From Agreia sp. Leaf210 (lineage in GTDB: Bacteria; Actinomycetota; Actinomycetes; Actinomycetales; Microbacteriaceae), in contig NZ_LMKK01000002.1 in assembly GCF_001421485.1 (NCBI RefSeq), positions 839,561 to 903,560 on the forward strand: a stretch of 64,000 nt of DNA, written 5' to 3'. The notes beneath the pieces are model-generated. The model saw only the letters and a list, made by a program, of their open reading frames with translations. It did no database searches and was not told the origin of the DNA. Below are positions 16,946 through 25,383 of the stretch, piece by piece. The stretch's first letter is position 1. Each line of letters begins with the position of its first letter. The translations under genes and the position numbers were made by a program.

Positions 16946-17910
16946 GCCCGTCCTCCTGCGCTATGTCCGTCGAGGGCATGAATCGTGCCGTCTCCGGTGA
17001 GTTCCAAGTAGACGTCTTCAAGCGTGCGGAGCTGCACGTGGAAGCCGCGGGCTCGTAGCGTCGGACTGAACGTGAGCTTGCGAACGACGTCGTCTGGATC
17101 GCTGGTGCGGACGACGACGCGGGTGCCCGACCCGGTCAGGTCGACGCTGACCTCGCTCGTTCCCAGGTGGTGCCGAAGGGATGCGAGATCGACGGCCTCG
17201 TCGATGACGAACGACACCGTCGCCCCGCCGATACGATCCCGCATCAGCTCGTCCGGCGTGCCGACGGCACGCAGTCGACCCCCGGCCAGAATCCCGACGC
17301 GGTCGCACAGTTCTGTCGCCTCCTGCATATCGTGCGTCGACAGCAGCACGGTTATGCCGCGGTCGCGTGTGCTTCTGATGAGGTCATGGAGGGAGCGTTT
17401 GGCCTGAGGGTCGAGGCCCGCCGATGGCTCGTCCAGAACGACGAGCTTCGGCCGCCCGATCAGGGCCGTACCGATGAGGAGGCGGCGCATCTGCCCACCA
17501 GAGAGATTCCCGGCTCTCGTGTCGCGCTGCTCTTGCAGGCCGAGCCGTCCGATCAGCGCACCCACATCATCCGGCGAGGAGTGGAACGACGCGTACAGGC
17601 CCAAGGTCTCGGCGACCGTCAGTGTTTCGAAGAGGCTAGCCGCCTGCGGTTGCACCGACATGTAGGGGGTGATGGCGGCACGATCTTTGGTCGGATCGGC
17701 GCCGAACACGCGCACCGTTCCGCTGTCGACCGCCCGGAGACCGGCAATGCTCTCCAGCAGAGTCGACTTACCCGCGCCATTCGGGCCGAGCAGCCCGAAG
17801 ATCTCGCGGGAGTCGACACGCAGCGACACGTCGTCGAGCACCACTTTCTTGCCATAGCGCTTGACGATCGAGTCGACGATCACCGGCCAGATGCGGATCG
17901 TTTGTTGCAT
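16942..17910 (-). CDS. ABC transporter ATP-binding protein
   Basis: A 322-residue nucleotide-binding subunit paired with the permease at 15920. Walker A is GPNGAGKST (about 39-47), the Q-loop VQPQ, the signature LSGGQ, Walker B LVVLDEP and the switch region STHD. The C-terminal 90 residues after the ATPase core form the extension common in CcmA/DrrA-type exporters. The start MQQTIRIWPVIVDSIVKRYG is the first ATG of the ORF. The 149-bp gap upstream has no clear operator. An overlap of 4 bp with the permease makes a two-gene operon. Confidence 0.92.
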   Translation of the reverse strand: MQQTIRIWPVIVDSIVKRYGKKVVLDDVSLRVDSREIFGLLGPNGAGKSTLLESIAGLRAVDSGTVRVFGADPTKDRAAITPYMSVQPQAASLFETLTVAETLGLYASFHSSPDDVGALIGRLGLQEQRDTRAGNLSGGQMRRLLIGTALIGRPKLVVLDEPSAGLDPQAKRSLHDLIRSTRDRGITVLLSTHDMQEATELCDRVGILAGGRLRAVGTPDELMRDRIGGATVSFVIDEAVDLASLRHHLGTSEVSVDLTGSGTRVVVRTSDPDDVVRKLTFSPTLRARGFHVQLRTLEDVYLELTGDGTIHALDGHSAGGRA

Positions 17911-18058
17911 CGTTACCTCTCACGCAGCACGGTGCTGTTCCCGATAGCTCAGACGCTACGGGCGTCGAACAGCACGGCGCCTCCCTCGTGAGAGGGAGAT
18001 TCCCCACGGCGAGGGATGAGATCGCCGGCGCACGTGGTGCACGGAGCGGCCCGGCACA

Positions 18059-18223
18059 TCAGCTCCGAGGCGCGCCCTTGCGTTGCTCCCTCACGGCGAA
18101 CACGAACAGGGCCGCAGCCAGTGCAAAGAACGCGGCGCCCAGGGCCCACTGGTTGAGCAGTGCCATCGCAACGCCCGCGATGAGAAAACCCACCGCGCCG
18201 ATGTACCAAAGAATCGTCGTCAT
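18059..18223 (-). CDS. small two-helix membrane protein, 54 aa
   Basis: Translation of the minus strand from the ATG at 18223 gives MTTILWYIGAVGFLIAGVAM, an NQW turn, a second Ala/Leu/Phe-rich helix and the basic tail REQRKGAPRS. GAAGGGATGAAAC directly upstream is a good ribosome site, and the hydrophobic pattern is not expected from a shadow frame. It lies between the ABC transporter operon and the flavoenzyme fusion on the same strand. The function is unknown; it may be a small membrane component or modulator. Confidence 0.6.
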   Translation of the reverse strand: MTTILWYIGAVGFLIAGVAMALLNQWALGAAFFALAAALFVFAVREQRKGAPRS

Positions 18224-18361
18224 GTTTCATCCCTTCGAAGCGGCGTCGTTACCAGGGGACAGTGTTGCAGCGGGCCTTCGGCAAGTCAGCCCCTTGTCAC
18301 GAGAAAGTGATCTCGATACGGCTGCTCGTTCCTGGCACGGCCCCTCGATCCGCACAAGCGC

Positions 18362-20593
18362 TCAGCCCAGCGGCACCGGCTCCACGGCCACCCCGAAGTT
18401 GTCTTTAAACACGGCGTCTGGGTCGACCTGTGCCTTGATCGCCCTGAGCCGGGCCAGCGTGGCCGGCGGGAACGCCTGCGCCACGATCTGCTCGCCCGTT
18501 CTGCTCTCGAAGCTCAGGTACAGGCCATCGAAGTGCGAGGCCAAGGAATCCCACAGCTGCTCGAAGCGCGCGCTACGACCGACCGAGGTGATCGAGAAGT
18601 TGGCCGATCTGTGGGCGTACGCCGTCGCATCCGGAGCCACGTCGTTGATCGCGCCACCCACCGGGCGGATCTGGAACCACGGCGCCGAACCCGACGTCGC
18701 CAGCGCGGCCGCGGCCCGCGCGGTCGGCGCATCCAGGTGCTCGACCAGCCCCGAGCGGAACGACGGCTCGCCCTGGCCGTTGTGCGCGACATCCGAGGCG
18801 TTCGCCATAACCGCGGCATACGGAAGCAGCTGCACCTGCTGGCCGACCAACGGAGCGAGCTCCGCGAACGGCTGCAGGCGCGCGATGATCGTGTCGGGGT
18901 CAGAGGAGTTCACCACTCCGTACATCTGTGCGGTCGCGGGCTCGGCCGGGCGACCGCCGCTCAAGATGAGGAACAGCGTGGTGTCGCGCGGCGACTCCTC
19001 TTGAAGGCGACCGAAGTCTTCGAGGAACTGCGCCGCGTCGTCGACCTGGAACGCGAGCTGCGCCCATCCGACGTCGCCCACCTCATCGGCCACGAAGTCG
19101 AACGACACCACGATGCCCACATTCGCTCCGGCGCCGCGCACCGCCCAGAACAGCTCGGGGTTCTCGGTCGCCGAAGCGTGCGCCAGCGTTCCGTCGGCCA
19201 GCAGCACATCCGCGGCCACCATGTGGTCGATGGTCAGCCCGTGATCACGGCCGAGAAAGCCCACGCCGCCGGCCGTCGCGAGTCCGCCAACACCGACTCC
19301 GCCGTAGTCTCCGCTCGAGAGTGCCAGGCCGAAGGGCTGCAGGGCGGCCGCCACGTCCATCCAACGCGCACCCGGGCCGACGCGCACGAGCCTCTTCTCG
19401 GGGTCGACGACCTCGATCTCGTTCAGCTTCTTGAGGTCGATCACGATGCCGCCGTCGTTAGTGCTGCGGCCGCTGATTCCGTGGCCTCCGCTGCGCACAC
19501 CGAGCGGCAGCGACGGGTGCTTTCGCGCGAACGCCAGGGCGTCGCGCACCTCATCGACGGAGCGCGGGCGCAGCACGAGGCCTGGCGCACCGCCGCGCAT
19601 ATAAGTCGAGCGCACGCTCGCGTACGCCGTGTCGCCCGGCTCGATCGCACTCTCGCGCAGCGAGTCGGGCAGCTCGTCGTAGGCGATGCCCTCGCGCCGC
19701 AGCGCGATCGCGCGGGCCGGCCGGATGCTGTCGGTCGCGACGATCCCGCTCGTCGCCCTCGCGTCGGCGACGGCGTCGTGCAGCTGCGGCATCGTCTCTT
19801 CGGCGAAGCGCTGCAGCACCGCGGGGTCGTCGCCCATCACGATGAACGTAGCGATGCCATCGTCGAGCGCCATGCCCGCGAGCTGGTCGAGGCTCTCGGT
19901 GCCCGTGATGTTGAGCAGGCGCCGGATCTCTGCGGGATTGCGCCCCACCTCGGCCGCCGCGTCATCGATGCGGGCGTTGCCCGATTGCAGATCGCCCGGC
20001 TTGAGGTAGGGCAGGCTCGGCAGCCATCCATCGCCCTTCTCGCCGGTGAGCCGCAGCATGCGCGGCCTGTACGCGCCCACCCAGATCGGAATGTCGTGCG
20101 CCGGGGCGGGCCCCCGCTTGGCTCCGTTGACGGGGTAGTACTCGCCACCCTTGAGCACGGCGCGCTCGCCCGCCGCCCACGTGCCGCGCATGATGTCGAC
20201 GGCCTCGCTGAGGGCATCCACGGCCTGACCCGGGGTCAGGCGTCGCCCACCCATCGCCTCGATCGCGTCCCAGAACCCGCCGGCGCCGAGGCCGAGGTTG
20301 AAGCGCCCGCCGCTGAGCAGGTCGAGCGACGCGGCCGCGCGGGCCGTGACCGGCGCTGGCCGCAAAGGTAGGTTCAACACGTTAGGCGAGATCTGGATGC
20401 GCGTGGTCGCCGCCGCGACGTACGACATCAGGGTCCAGGTGTCGAGAAACGACGCCTGGTAGGGGTGGTCTTGAAAGGTGACGAGGTCGTAGCCGAGCGT
20501 CTCGGAGAGCTGCGCGAGCTGGACCGCACCCTGGGGCTGTGCCGCGGTGGGTGTGACGAAGGTGCCGAAACGGAGGGTGTGTCCGTAATCCAT
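18362..20593 (-). CDS. fusion of luciferase-like monooxygenase and FAD-linked (BBE-type) oxidase
   Basis: A 743-residue two-domain flavoenzyme. Residues 1-290 form an LLM (luciferase-like, FMN or F420) domain: LRFGTFVTP, TFQDHPYQASFLDTW, LGLGAGGFWDAIEAMGG and IPIWVGAYRPRML. Residues about 320-743 form a PCMH/BBE oxidase: SGGHGISGRSTNDGG holds the His for the 8-alpha flavin bond, GGVGVGGLATAGGVGFLGR is the second FAD loop, and NFGVAVEPVP is the BBE C-terminal motif. The second loop has no Cys, so a bicovalent 6-S-cysteinyl link is unlikely. The start is 3 bases after the stop of the HxlR regulator gene, so both form an operon. The substrate is unknown; two linked oxidations of one compound are plausible. 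Confidence 0.88.
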   Translation of the reverse strand: MDYGHTLRFGTFVTPTAAQPQGAVQLAQLSETLGYDLVTFQDHPYQASFLDTWTLMSYVAAATTRIQISPNVLNLPLRPAPVTARAAASLDLLSGGRFNLGLGAGGFWDAIEAMGGRRLTPGQAVDALSEAVDIMRGTWAAGERAVLKGGEYYPVNGAKRGPAPAHDIPIWVGAYRPRMLRLTGEKGDGWLPSLPYLKPGDLQSGNARIDDAAAEVGRNPAEIRRLLNITGTESLDQLAGMALDDGIATFIVMGDDPAVLQRFAEETMPQLHDAVADARATSGIVATDSIRPARAIALRREGIAYDELPDSLRESAIEPGDTAYASVRSTYMRGGAPGLVLRPRSVDEVRDALAFARKHPSLPLGVRSGGHGISGRSTNDGGIVIDLKKLNEIEVVDPEKRLVRVGPGARWMDVAAALQPFGLALSSGDYGGVGVGGLATAGGVGFLGRDHGLTIDHMVAADVLLADGTLAHASATENPELFWAVRGAGANVGIVVSFDFVADEVGDVGWAQLAFQVDDAAQFLEDFGRLQEESPRDTTLFLILSGGRPAEPATAQMYGVVNSSDPDTIIARLQPFAELAPLVGQQVQLLPYAAVMANASDVAHNGQGEPSFRSGLVEHLDAPTARAAAALATSGSAPWFQIRPVGGAINDVAPDATAYAHRSANFSITSVGRSARFEQLWDSLASHFDGLYLSFESRTGEQIVAQAFPPATLARLRAIKAQVDPDAVFKDNFGVAVEPVPLG

Positions 20594-20596
20594 GGG

Positions 20597-21025
20597 TCAG
20601 TTCTTCTCTGCGGGAGCTGCGTCTTGGTGCGCGGCGGCGGGGCGCTCTTCGGCCGGGCGTTCTTCGGCGGTGCGCTCTTCGGCGGGGCGCTCGAGGTTGC
20701 TGGCGGCCCACTGGCCGAGCTGTTCGAGCAGGGGCAGGAGCTGCTCCCCCTGCGACGTGAGCGTGTAGGTGACGGCAATCGGGGGCCCGGCGTCGACGCT
20801 GCGGGTGAGGAGGTTGACCTCGGCCAGCCCGGTGAGGCGGTCGGAGAGCATGGCGTCGCTGATGCCCGGAACACCGCGCTTGAGCGCCGCGAACGAGAGT
20901 GGTCCGTTGCCGAGCGTGGAGAGCAGCATGCCGTTCCATCGCTTGCCTAGAATGCTGAACGCCAGGCTCACGGCAGCGTCGCACGTGTGCAGATCATGGG
21001 TGGAGGCGGCAGGCTTCGGGGTCAT
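20597..21025 (-). CDS. HxlR family transcriptional regulator
   Basis: A 142-residue winged-helix regulator; HxlR proteins often sense aldehydes, quinones or redox stress. The core is CDAAVSLAFSILGKRWNGMLL, then LSFAALKRGVPGISDAMLSDRLTGL (recognition helix) and YTLTSQGEQLLPLLEQLGQWA. A single Cys sits before the first helix (TCDAA), as in redox-sensing members. The ATG at 21025 is chosen because TGAGGCG lies just before it; a GTG at 21034 is possible. The C-terminal 35 residues are an unusual Ala/Glu/Arg/Pro tail of repeated AEERP/AEERT units. It probably controls itself and the flavoenzyme fusion downstream. Confidence 0.85.
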   Translation of the reverse strand: MTPKPAASTHDLHTCDAAVSLAFSILGKRWNGMLLSTLGNGPLSFAALKRGVPGISDAMLSDRLTGLAEVNLLTRSVDAGPPIAVTYTLTSQGEQLLPLLEQLGQWAASNLERPAEERTAEERPAEERPAAAHQDAAPAEKN

Positions 21026-21046
21026 GCGCCTCACAGTACGCCGCTA

Positions 21047-21059
21047 GCTATTGAATAGC
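21047..21059. promoter_or_regulatory. candidate HxlR operator
   Basis: GCTATTGAATAGC has 6-bp arms around one central base, in an AT-rich patch 22 bp upstream of the HxlR start codon. Binding by the adjacent regulator is inferred from position. Confidence 0.35.
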
Positions 21060-21179
21060 AACTCTGAAATATAGAGCGACGTGCGGGGCGGAGCTCAGCC
21101 ATTCGTCGCCACATGCTCCCTCCAACGTGATGAGAGCATTGGGCGACAATGGATGCGCTTGTTGACGCGAAGGAGACAC

Positions 21180-21779
21180 ATGAACGACGTCAGCGAGGCA
21201 TACTCAGCCCGGGCGGCCGAGTACATCGAGGCGCTCGGAGTCGTCGAGGCCATGCACCCCTCAGACGCAGCGCTCATCGCCAGCTGGGGCGCCCAGGTCG
21301 ACGGCCCGGCGCTCGACATCGGATGCGGCCCCGGCCACTGGACCGCCTTCCTCGCCGAGCGCGGCCTCGACATTCGCGGCGTCGACCTCACGCCCGCGTT
21401 CATCGAGCACGCTCGCGCCACTTACCCCGAGCTGCGATTCGCGACGGGAAGCGTCGAGGCGCTCGACGCATCCGACGCCTCACTCGGCGGCGTGCTGGCC
21501 TGGTACTCACTGATTCACCACACGCCGGATGCGATCGGCCCGGCCCTCGACGAGATCGCGCGTGCCCTGCGGCCCGGCGGGCTCCTGCTGATGGGGTTCT
21601 TCGAGGGCGCGGTGGTCGAGCCCTTCGACCACGCCGTGACGACGGCCTATCGCTGGCCGGTGGCCGAACTCGGCGAGCGGCTGCGCGCATCCGGATTCGA
21701 GGTGATCGAGACGCACACTCGCACCTCGCCGAACACCCGACCGCACGCCGCCATCGTCGCGCGACGCCGCGAGGTGTGA
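21180..21779 (+). CDS. class I SAM-dependent methyltransferase
   Basis: A 199-residue Methyltransf_11/25-type enzyme that moves a methyl group from S-adenosylmethionine. The SAM loop (motif I) is ALDIGCGPGHWT, motif II acid is in IRGVDLTPAFIEHAR, and RALRPGGLLLMGFF is the post-core motif III. AAEYIEALG at the N-terminus is the usual lead-in helix. AAGGAG lies 5 bases before the ATG. The substrate is not readable. It is divergent from the HxlR operon and convergent with the NmrA-like gene. Confidence 0.88.
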   Translation: MNDVSEAYSARAAEYIEALGVVEAMHPSDAALIASWGAQVDGPALDIGCGPGHWTAFLAERGLDIRGVDLTPAFIEHARATYPELRFATGSVEALDASDASLGGVLAWYSLIHHTPDAIGPALDEIARALRPGGLLLMGFFEGAVVEPFDHAVTTAYRWPVAELGERLRASGFEVIETHTRTSPNTRPHAAIVARRREV

Positions 21780-21830
21780 GATATCGCCCTGCGCGAGCTG
21801 AATGAAGGGCAATAGCTCACACCTCGGCCG

Positions 21831-22676
21831 TCACGCCTCGAGCAGCTGCCGCACCGTCTGCGGCTCACGCCCGAGCAGGGTCGCGAGCAGCGGGTCGGTT
21901 CCGGCGAAGAATCCCGCGGCAGCAGCCTGGTACATGCCGAGCATGAAGCGAGCCACGAACTCCGGCTGACCGGCCGCACCCTGGGCCGCGATCCAGGCAT
22001 CGTCGCCGAGCACGCGCAGGCGCACGTCGCGACCGATCGCATCCGATGCCATGGCCGCGATGTCCGCGAACGTGGGCGCGGCACTCGCGGTGAGCGTGAC
22101 GGCACCGTCGTAACCGCCGTTCGACGCGATGATCACGGCGGCGGCCTCGGCGGAATCCTCGCGTGCCGTCCACGACATCGGTCCATCGGCAGGCACGGCG
22201 ATCACACCGGACTCCCGCCAGTCGCCGAGGCTCCAGTTGAGGCTGTGCGCGTAGAAGCCGTTGCGCAGTGAGGTCCAGGCGATTCCGGATGCGGCCAGTA
22301 GCTGCTCGGTGGCGGCGTGGTCACGGCCGGGTCCGAAAGGCGTGGCGGGCGCCGCCCCCTGGTGGCTCGTGTAGAGGATGCGCCCGACGCCGACCCGCAC
22401 GGCGGCCTCGATGGCGGCCCGGTGCAGACTGACGGCGTCTGCCTTCTGGTCGCTCGACGAAACGAGCAGCAGCTGGTCTGCTCCGTCGAACGCTGCCGGC
22501 AGCGAGTCCGCATCCGCATAGTCGGCTCGGCGCACCTCGATGCCGATGTCGGCGAAGCGCTGGGCTTTCGCGGTGTCGCGCGCTGCCACGACGAGGTCGC
22601 TCGCAGGGACGCGCTCGAGGAGGTGGTCGACGGTGGCGCCATTGAGGGCTCCGGTTGCTCCGGTGATGATGATCAT
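21831..22676 (-). CDS. NmrA-like NAD(P)-binding oxidoreductase (SDR_a5 / QOR2-like)
   Basis: A 281-residue atypical short-chain dehydrogenase. The Rossmann motif ITGATGALNGATV is at residues 4-16, VVAARD carries the basic residue that favours NADP, and DQLLLVSSSD follows strand 4. There is no YxxxK pair in the standard place, as in NmrA/HSCARG-type sensors and QOR2 quinone reductases. SLRNGFYAHSLNWSLGDW is the conserved substrate-side block of that group. It is divergently transcribed from the TetR gene at 22779 with a palindrome between them, so TetR control is likely. Confidence 0.85.
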   Translation of the reverse strand: MIIITGATGALNGATVDHLLERVPASDLVVAARDTAKAQRFADIGIEVRRADYADADSLPAAFDGADQLLLVSSSDQKADAVSLHRAAIEAAVRVGVGRILYTSHQGAAPATPFGPGRDHAATEQLLAASGIAWTSLRNGFYAHSLNWSLGDWRESGVIAVPADGPMSWTAREDSAEAAAVIIASNGGYDGAVTLTASAAPTFADIAAMASDAIGRDVRLRVLGDDAWIAAQGAAGQPEFVARFMLGMYQAAAAGFFAGTDPLLATLLGREPQTVRQLLEA

Positions 22677-22750
22677 GAGAAGGCCTTTCGCGTAGTCGAT
22701 CTTGTGTTATCGATGGAATCGCTTAAACAGTAGCACCGGAAACATTCTGT

Positions 22751-22770
22751 GGTAACACTCGACTGTTATC
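22751..22770. promoter_or_regulatory. TetR operator between divergent NmrA-like and TetR genes
   Basis: GGTAACACTCGACTGTTATC matches its own reverse complement at 16 of 20 positions and is centred on TCGA. It ends 8 bp before the GTG of the TetR gene and lies about 75 bp upstream of the NmrA-like start, so one dimer could repress both genes. Confidence 0.6.
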
Positions 22771-22778
22771 GTCGTTAC

Positions 22779-23498
22779 GTGGAGAAATCGACTCGACCAG
22801 CCGGGCAGGCCGACACGCGCGCCCGGATCATCGCCGCCGCTGCAGGCCTCCTCCAGAACGGCGGACCGACTGCTGTCACAACGCGAGCCGTGGCAGAGGG
22901 AGCCGGCGTGCAGGCTCCGGCGATCTATCGCATCTTCGGCGACAAAGACGGTCTTCTCGAGGCCGTGGCCGAACACGTGATGAGCGAGCTCGTCTCAGCG
23001 AAGGCTGCAACCGTGCAGTCCGCGGCAGAGAACGACATCGACCCGCTCGACGATCTGCGCGCCGGGTGGCAGAACCAGATCGACTTCGGCCTGGCCAATC
23101 CAGTGCTGTTCCGCCTACTGAGCGACCCGTCCCGCGCCGAGAGCTCCCCCGCCGCGCAGTCCGGGCTGCGCATTCTCGAGGCTCGCGTACACCGCATCGC
23201 CGCCGCCGGCCGTCTTCGCGTGACCGAGAACCGGGCCGTCGGCATCATTCAAGCTGCGGGCACGGGCGCCATCCTCACGATGTTGGCGACACCCCCGGAG
23301 CAGCGCGACAGCGCACTGCCCGACGCGATGTACGACGCCGCACTGTATCAGATCCTCACGGATGCGACGGGGCCGGTCACCGACGATGCCCTCACGACGA
23401 CCGTGGCCTTCCGCGCCGTCGCCCCGCAGCTCGAGTCTCTGACCGCCGGTGAGCGCCGACTTCTGATGGAGTGGCTCGACCGAGCGGTCGCCCGCTGA
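22779..23498 (+). CDS. TetR/AcrR family transcriptional regulator
   Basis: A 239-residue regulator. The helix-turn-helix is in ARIIAAAAGLLQNGGPTAVTTRAVAEGAGVQAPAIYRIFGDKDGLLEAV (residues about 15-65), with YRIFGDKDGLL as the usual end of the DNA-binding domain. The C-terminal ligand domain has TetR_C-like features (FRLLSDPSRAES...). The GTG at 22779 is preferred; an earlier GTG at 22749 would put the coding sequence over the palindromic operator. Likely target: itself and the divergent NmrA-like oxidoreductase. Confidence 0.87.
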   Translation: MEKSTRPAGQADTRARIIAAAAGLLQNGGPTAVTTRAVAEGAGVQAPAIYRIFGDKDGLLEAVAEHVMSELVSAKAATVQSAAENDIDPLDDLRAGWQNQIDFGLANPVLFRLLSDPSRAESSPAAQSGLRILEARVHRIAAAGRLRVTENRAVGIIQAAGTGAILTMLATPPEQRDSALPDAMYDAALYQILTDATGPVTDDALTTTVAFRAVAPQLESLTAGERRLLMEWLDRAVAR

Positions 23499-23610
23499 GG
23501 GCGCTTTCAGCAAGCTGGCACTCGCCGGAAACATGAACGACCACCGCGAAACCTGAATTTAACAACCGCGAAATCGGCGCGCAACTGCCGTCGCACAGCA
23601 TGGGAGCATC

Positions 23611-23628
23611 ACCTGTCAATCGACAGGT
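23611..23628. promoter_or_regulatory. palindromic operator upstream of the guanidine/urea gene cluster
   Basis: ACCTGTC-AATC-GACAGGT has perfect 7-bp arms and a 4-nt centre. It lies 33 bp before the permease ATG. It may be bound by the TetR regulator encoded at the end of the cluster (32416-33132) or by a GntR/FadR-type protein encoded elsewhere. Confidence 0.5.
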
Positions 23629-23660
23629 ATTCGAGTCCCTGTCCGCGGAAGGTCGCGCCC

Positions 23661-25262
23661 ATGAGTGCCCCGGAACCATCCCCGATCCACCTCGCTCCAG
23701 CCCACCAGAACCACAAGCTCTACCGCCAGGAACTGCACCGCGGTGTCGGCTCCTTCGCCTCGTTCGCCGCAGGCTTCTCGTTCGTCTCCATCCTCACCAC
23801 GGTGTTCCAGCTCTTCGGGCTGGGCTTCGGCCTCGGCGGAGCCGCCTTCTTCTGGACCTGGCCGCTCGTGTTCGCGGGACAGTTGCTCGTGGCGCTCAAC
23901 TTCGCCCAGCTCGCGGCGCGCTGGCCTATCGCCGGCTCGATCTTCCAATGGGCCTGCCGACTGGCCGGCACGACCTTCGGCTGGTTCACCGGCTGGGTCA
24001 TGATCGTCGCCCAGACGCTGACCGTCGCCGTCGCCGCGATCGCCGTGCAGGCGGTTTTGCCGGCCATCTGGGACGGCTTCCAGATCGTCGGCGGACCGAC
24101 CGCCGACCCCTCGCTCGCCTCACCGACCGGCGCCCAGAACGCGGTGCTGCTCGGCGTGATGCTGTTGGTGATCACCACCGTCGTGAACATCCTCAGCGTG
24201 CGCATCATGGCTCTCGCCACGAGCGTCGGCGTGCTGATCGAGATCGTCGGAGTGGCCGTGCTGGTCACCGCCCTGCTGCTGCTTCCCGCTCGAAGCCCGT
24301 CTGTGGTGTTCACGACCGAGGGAACCTCCCCGTCGGACTCCCCCTACATCTGGGCCTTCCTCGCCTCGTCGCTGATGGCCGCCTACGTGCTCGTGGGCTT
24401 CGACTCGGCCGGTGAGCTCGCCGAAGAGACGCACGCGCCGCGCAAGACGATCCCCAAGACGATCATCCGAGCGGTCGTGGTGTCGGGCCTCGGCGGCGCA
24501 CTGCTGATCATCGCGGCTCTGGTCGCGGCCCCGAGCCTCACCGACGGAAGCCTCGCCGGCGGCGGAATCGCCTACGTCGTGACCGAGCGCCTCGGCCCGA
24601 TCTTCGGCCGACTTCTGCTCGTGGCCGTCGCCGTCGCCGTCTTCGCCTGCACCCTGGCGGTGCAGACATCCGGCTCGCGCATGATGTTCTCGATGGCCCG
24701 CGAGCGCGCGCTGCCGTTCTGGCGCACGCTCGCCGCGGTGTCGCCTCGAACGGGCACTCCCATCGCCACCAGCGTCGTCGTCGGCGTCGGCGCGGCCCTC
24801 GCCCTGGCGGTCAACTTTGGGCAGGCCGCCATCTTCACGGCCCTCTCGAGCCTCTGCATCGCGATGCTCTACCTCGCTTACCTCGGAGTCACGGTGCCGC
24901 TGCTCGTTCGTCGCCTCAAAGCACCCGACCAGGGCTTTCCTCCCGGCGTCGACGAGACGGGCAAGCCGCTGTTCAGCCTGGGCAAGTGGGGCATTCCGGT
25001 GAACATCATCGCCGTCGTGTACCAGATCGGCATGGTCATCAACCTGGTCTGGCCCCGCGCCGAGATCTACGACCTCACTGGCGAGACCTGGTGGCTGCAG
25101 TGGAGCGCCCTGCTCTTCATCGGCGCGACCCTCGTCGTCGGCTTCCTCGTTCACCGGCACGCTCACACCCGGCACGGCGCCATCAGCCTGGGCCACCTGC
25201 CGATGTCGGCGAAGCCGAGCGGCGCGCCCGCCGAGGCTGGCGCAGTCGCAACGATCGCCTAG
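23661..25262 (+). CDS. APC superfamily permease of the guanidine/urea cluster
   Basis: A 533-residue amino acid-polyamine-organocation transporter with about 12 membrane helices. Helix 1 starts at SFASFAAGFSFVSILTTVF, where the APC unwound segment binds substrate. FDSAGELAEETHAPRKTIPK is the conserved cytosolic loop found in the GabP/yeast-type choline and urea-cluster permeases. The ORF starts at the ATG MSAPEPS. It is 121 bp upstream of UAAP1 and on the same strand, and permeases of this type regularly accompany urea/guanidine carboxylase genes. Import of guanidine, urea or a related nitrogen compound is inferred from context. Confidence 0.85.
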   Translation: MSAPEPSPIHLAPAHQNHKLYRQELHRGVGSFASFAAGFSFVSILTTVFQLFGLGFGLGGAAFFWTWPLVFAGQLLVALNFAQLAARWPIAGSIFQWACRLAGTTFGWFTGWVMIVAQTLTVAVAAIAVQAVLPAIWDGFQIVGGPTADPSLASPTGAQNAVLLGVMLLVITTVVNILSVRIMALATSVGVLIEIVGVAVLVTALLLLPARSPSVVFTTEGTSPSDSPYIWAFLASSLMAAYVLVGFDSAGELAEETHAPRKTIPKTIIRAVVVSGLGGALLIIAALVAAPSLTDGSLAGGGIAYVVTERLGPIFGRLLLVAVAVAVFACTLAVQTSGSRMMFSMARERALPFWRTLAAVSPRTGTPIATSVVVGVGAALALAVNFGQAAIFTALSSLCIAMLYLAYLGVTVPLLVRRLKAPDQGFPPGVDETGKPLFSLGKWGIPVNIIAVVYQIGMVINLVWPRAEIYDLTGETWWLQWSALLFIGATLVVGFLVHRHAHTRHGAISLGHLPMSAKPSGAPAEAGAVATIA

Positions 25263-25312
25263 CCCGGCCGCCTAGCTCGGTCGCCTAGCCCGGACACCTA
25301 GACCCACCGCCT

Positions 25313-25345
25313 GGGCCGCGTCGCACGGATGCCGTGACGCGGCCC
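25313..25345 (+). terminator. stem-loop between permease and UAAP1 (attenuator or terminator)
   Basis: Arms GGGCCGCGTC (25313-25322) and GACGCGGCCC (25336-25345) are perfect complements. The inner ACGG/CCGT adds four pairs across a small bulge. Just upstream (25256-25300) a CGCCTAGCYCGG-like unit repeats three times imperfectly. It could end part of the permease transcripts and set lower enzyme expression. Confidence 0.5.
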
Positions 25346-25383
25346 GACAGCACCCGCACCACCCGAAAGAGAGCACCACCGCC

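Noticed and set aside
23499-23660. Possible guanidine-I (ykkC) or mini-ykkC riboswitch before the carboxylase cluster
   Set aside because: The conserved guanidine-I segments and the paired ACGR-loop hairpins of mini-ykkC were looked for by eye and not found; only a protein-type palindrome is seen. A covariance search would settle it.
25256-25300. Three short repeats after the permease gene as a possible CRISPR or attachment site
   Set aside because: The units are about 14 nt, imperfect and directly adjacent with no spacers; no cas, integrase or tRNA gene is nearby.
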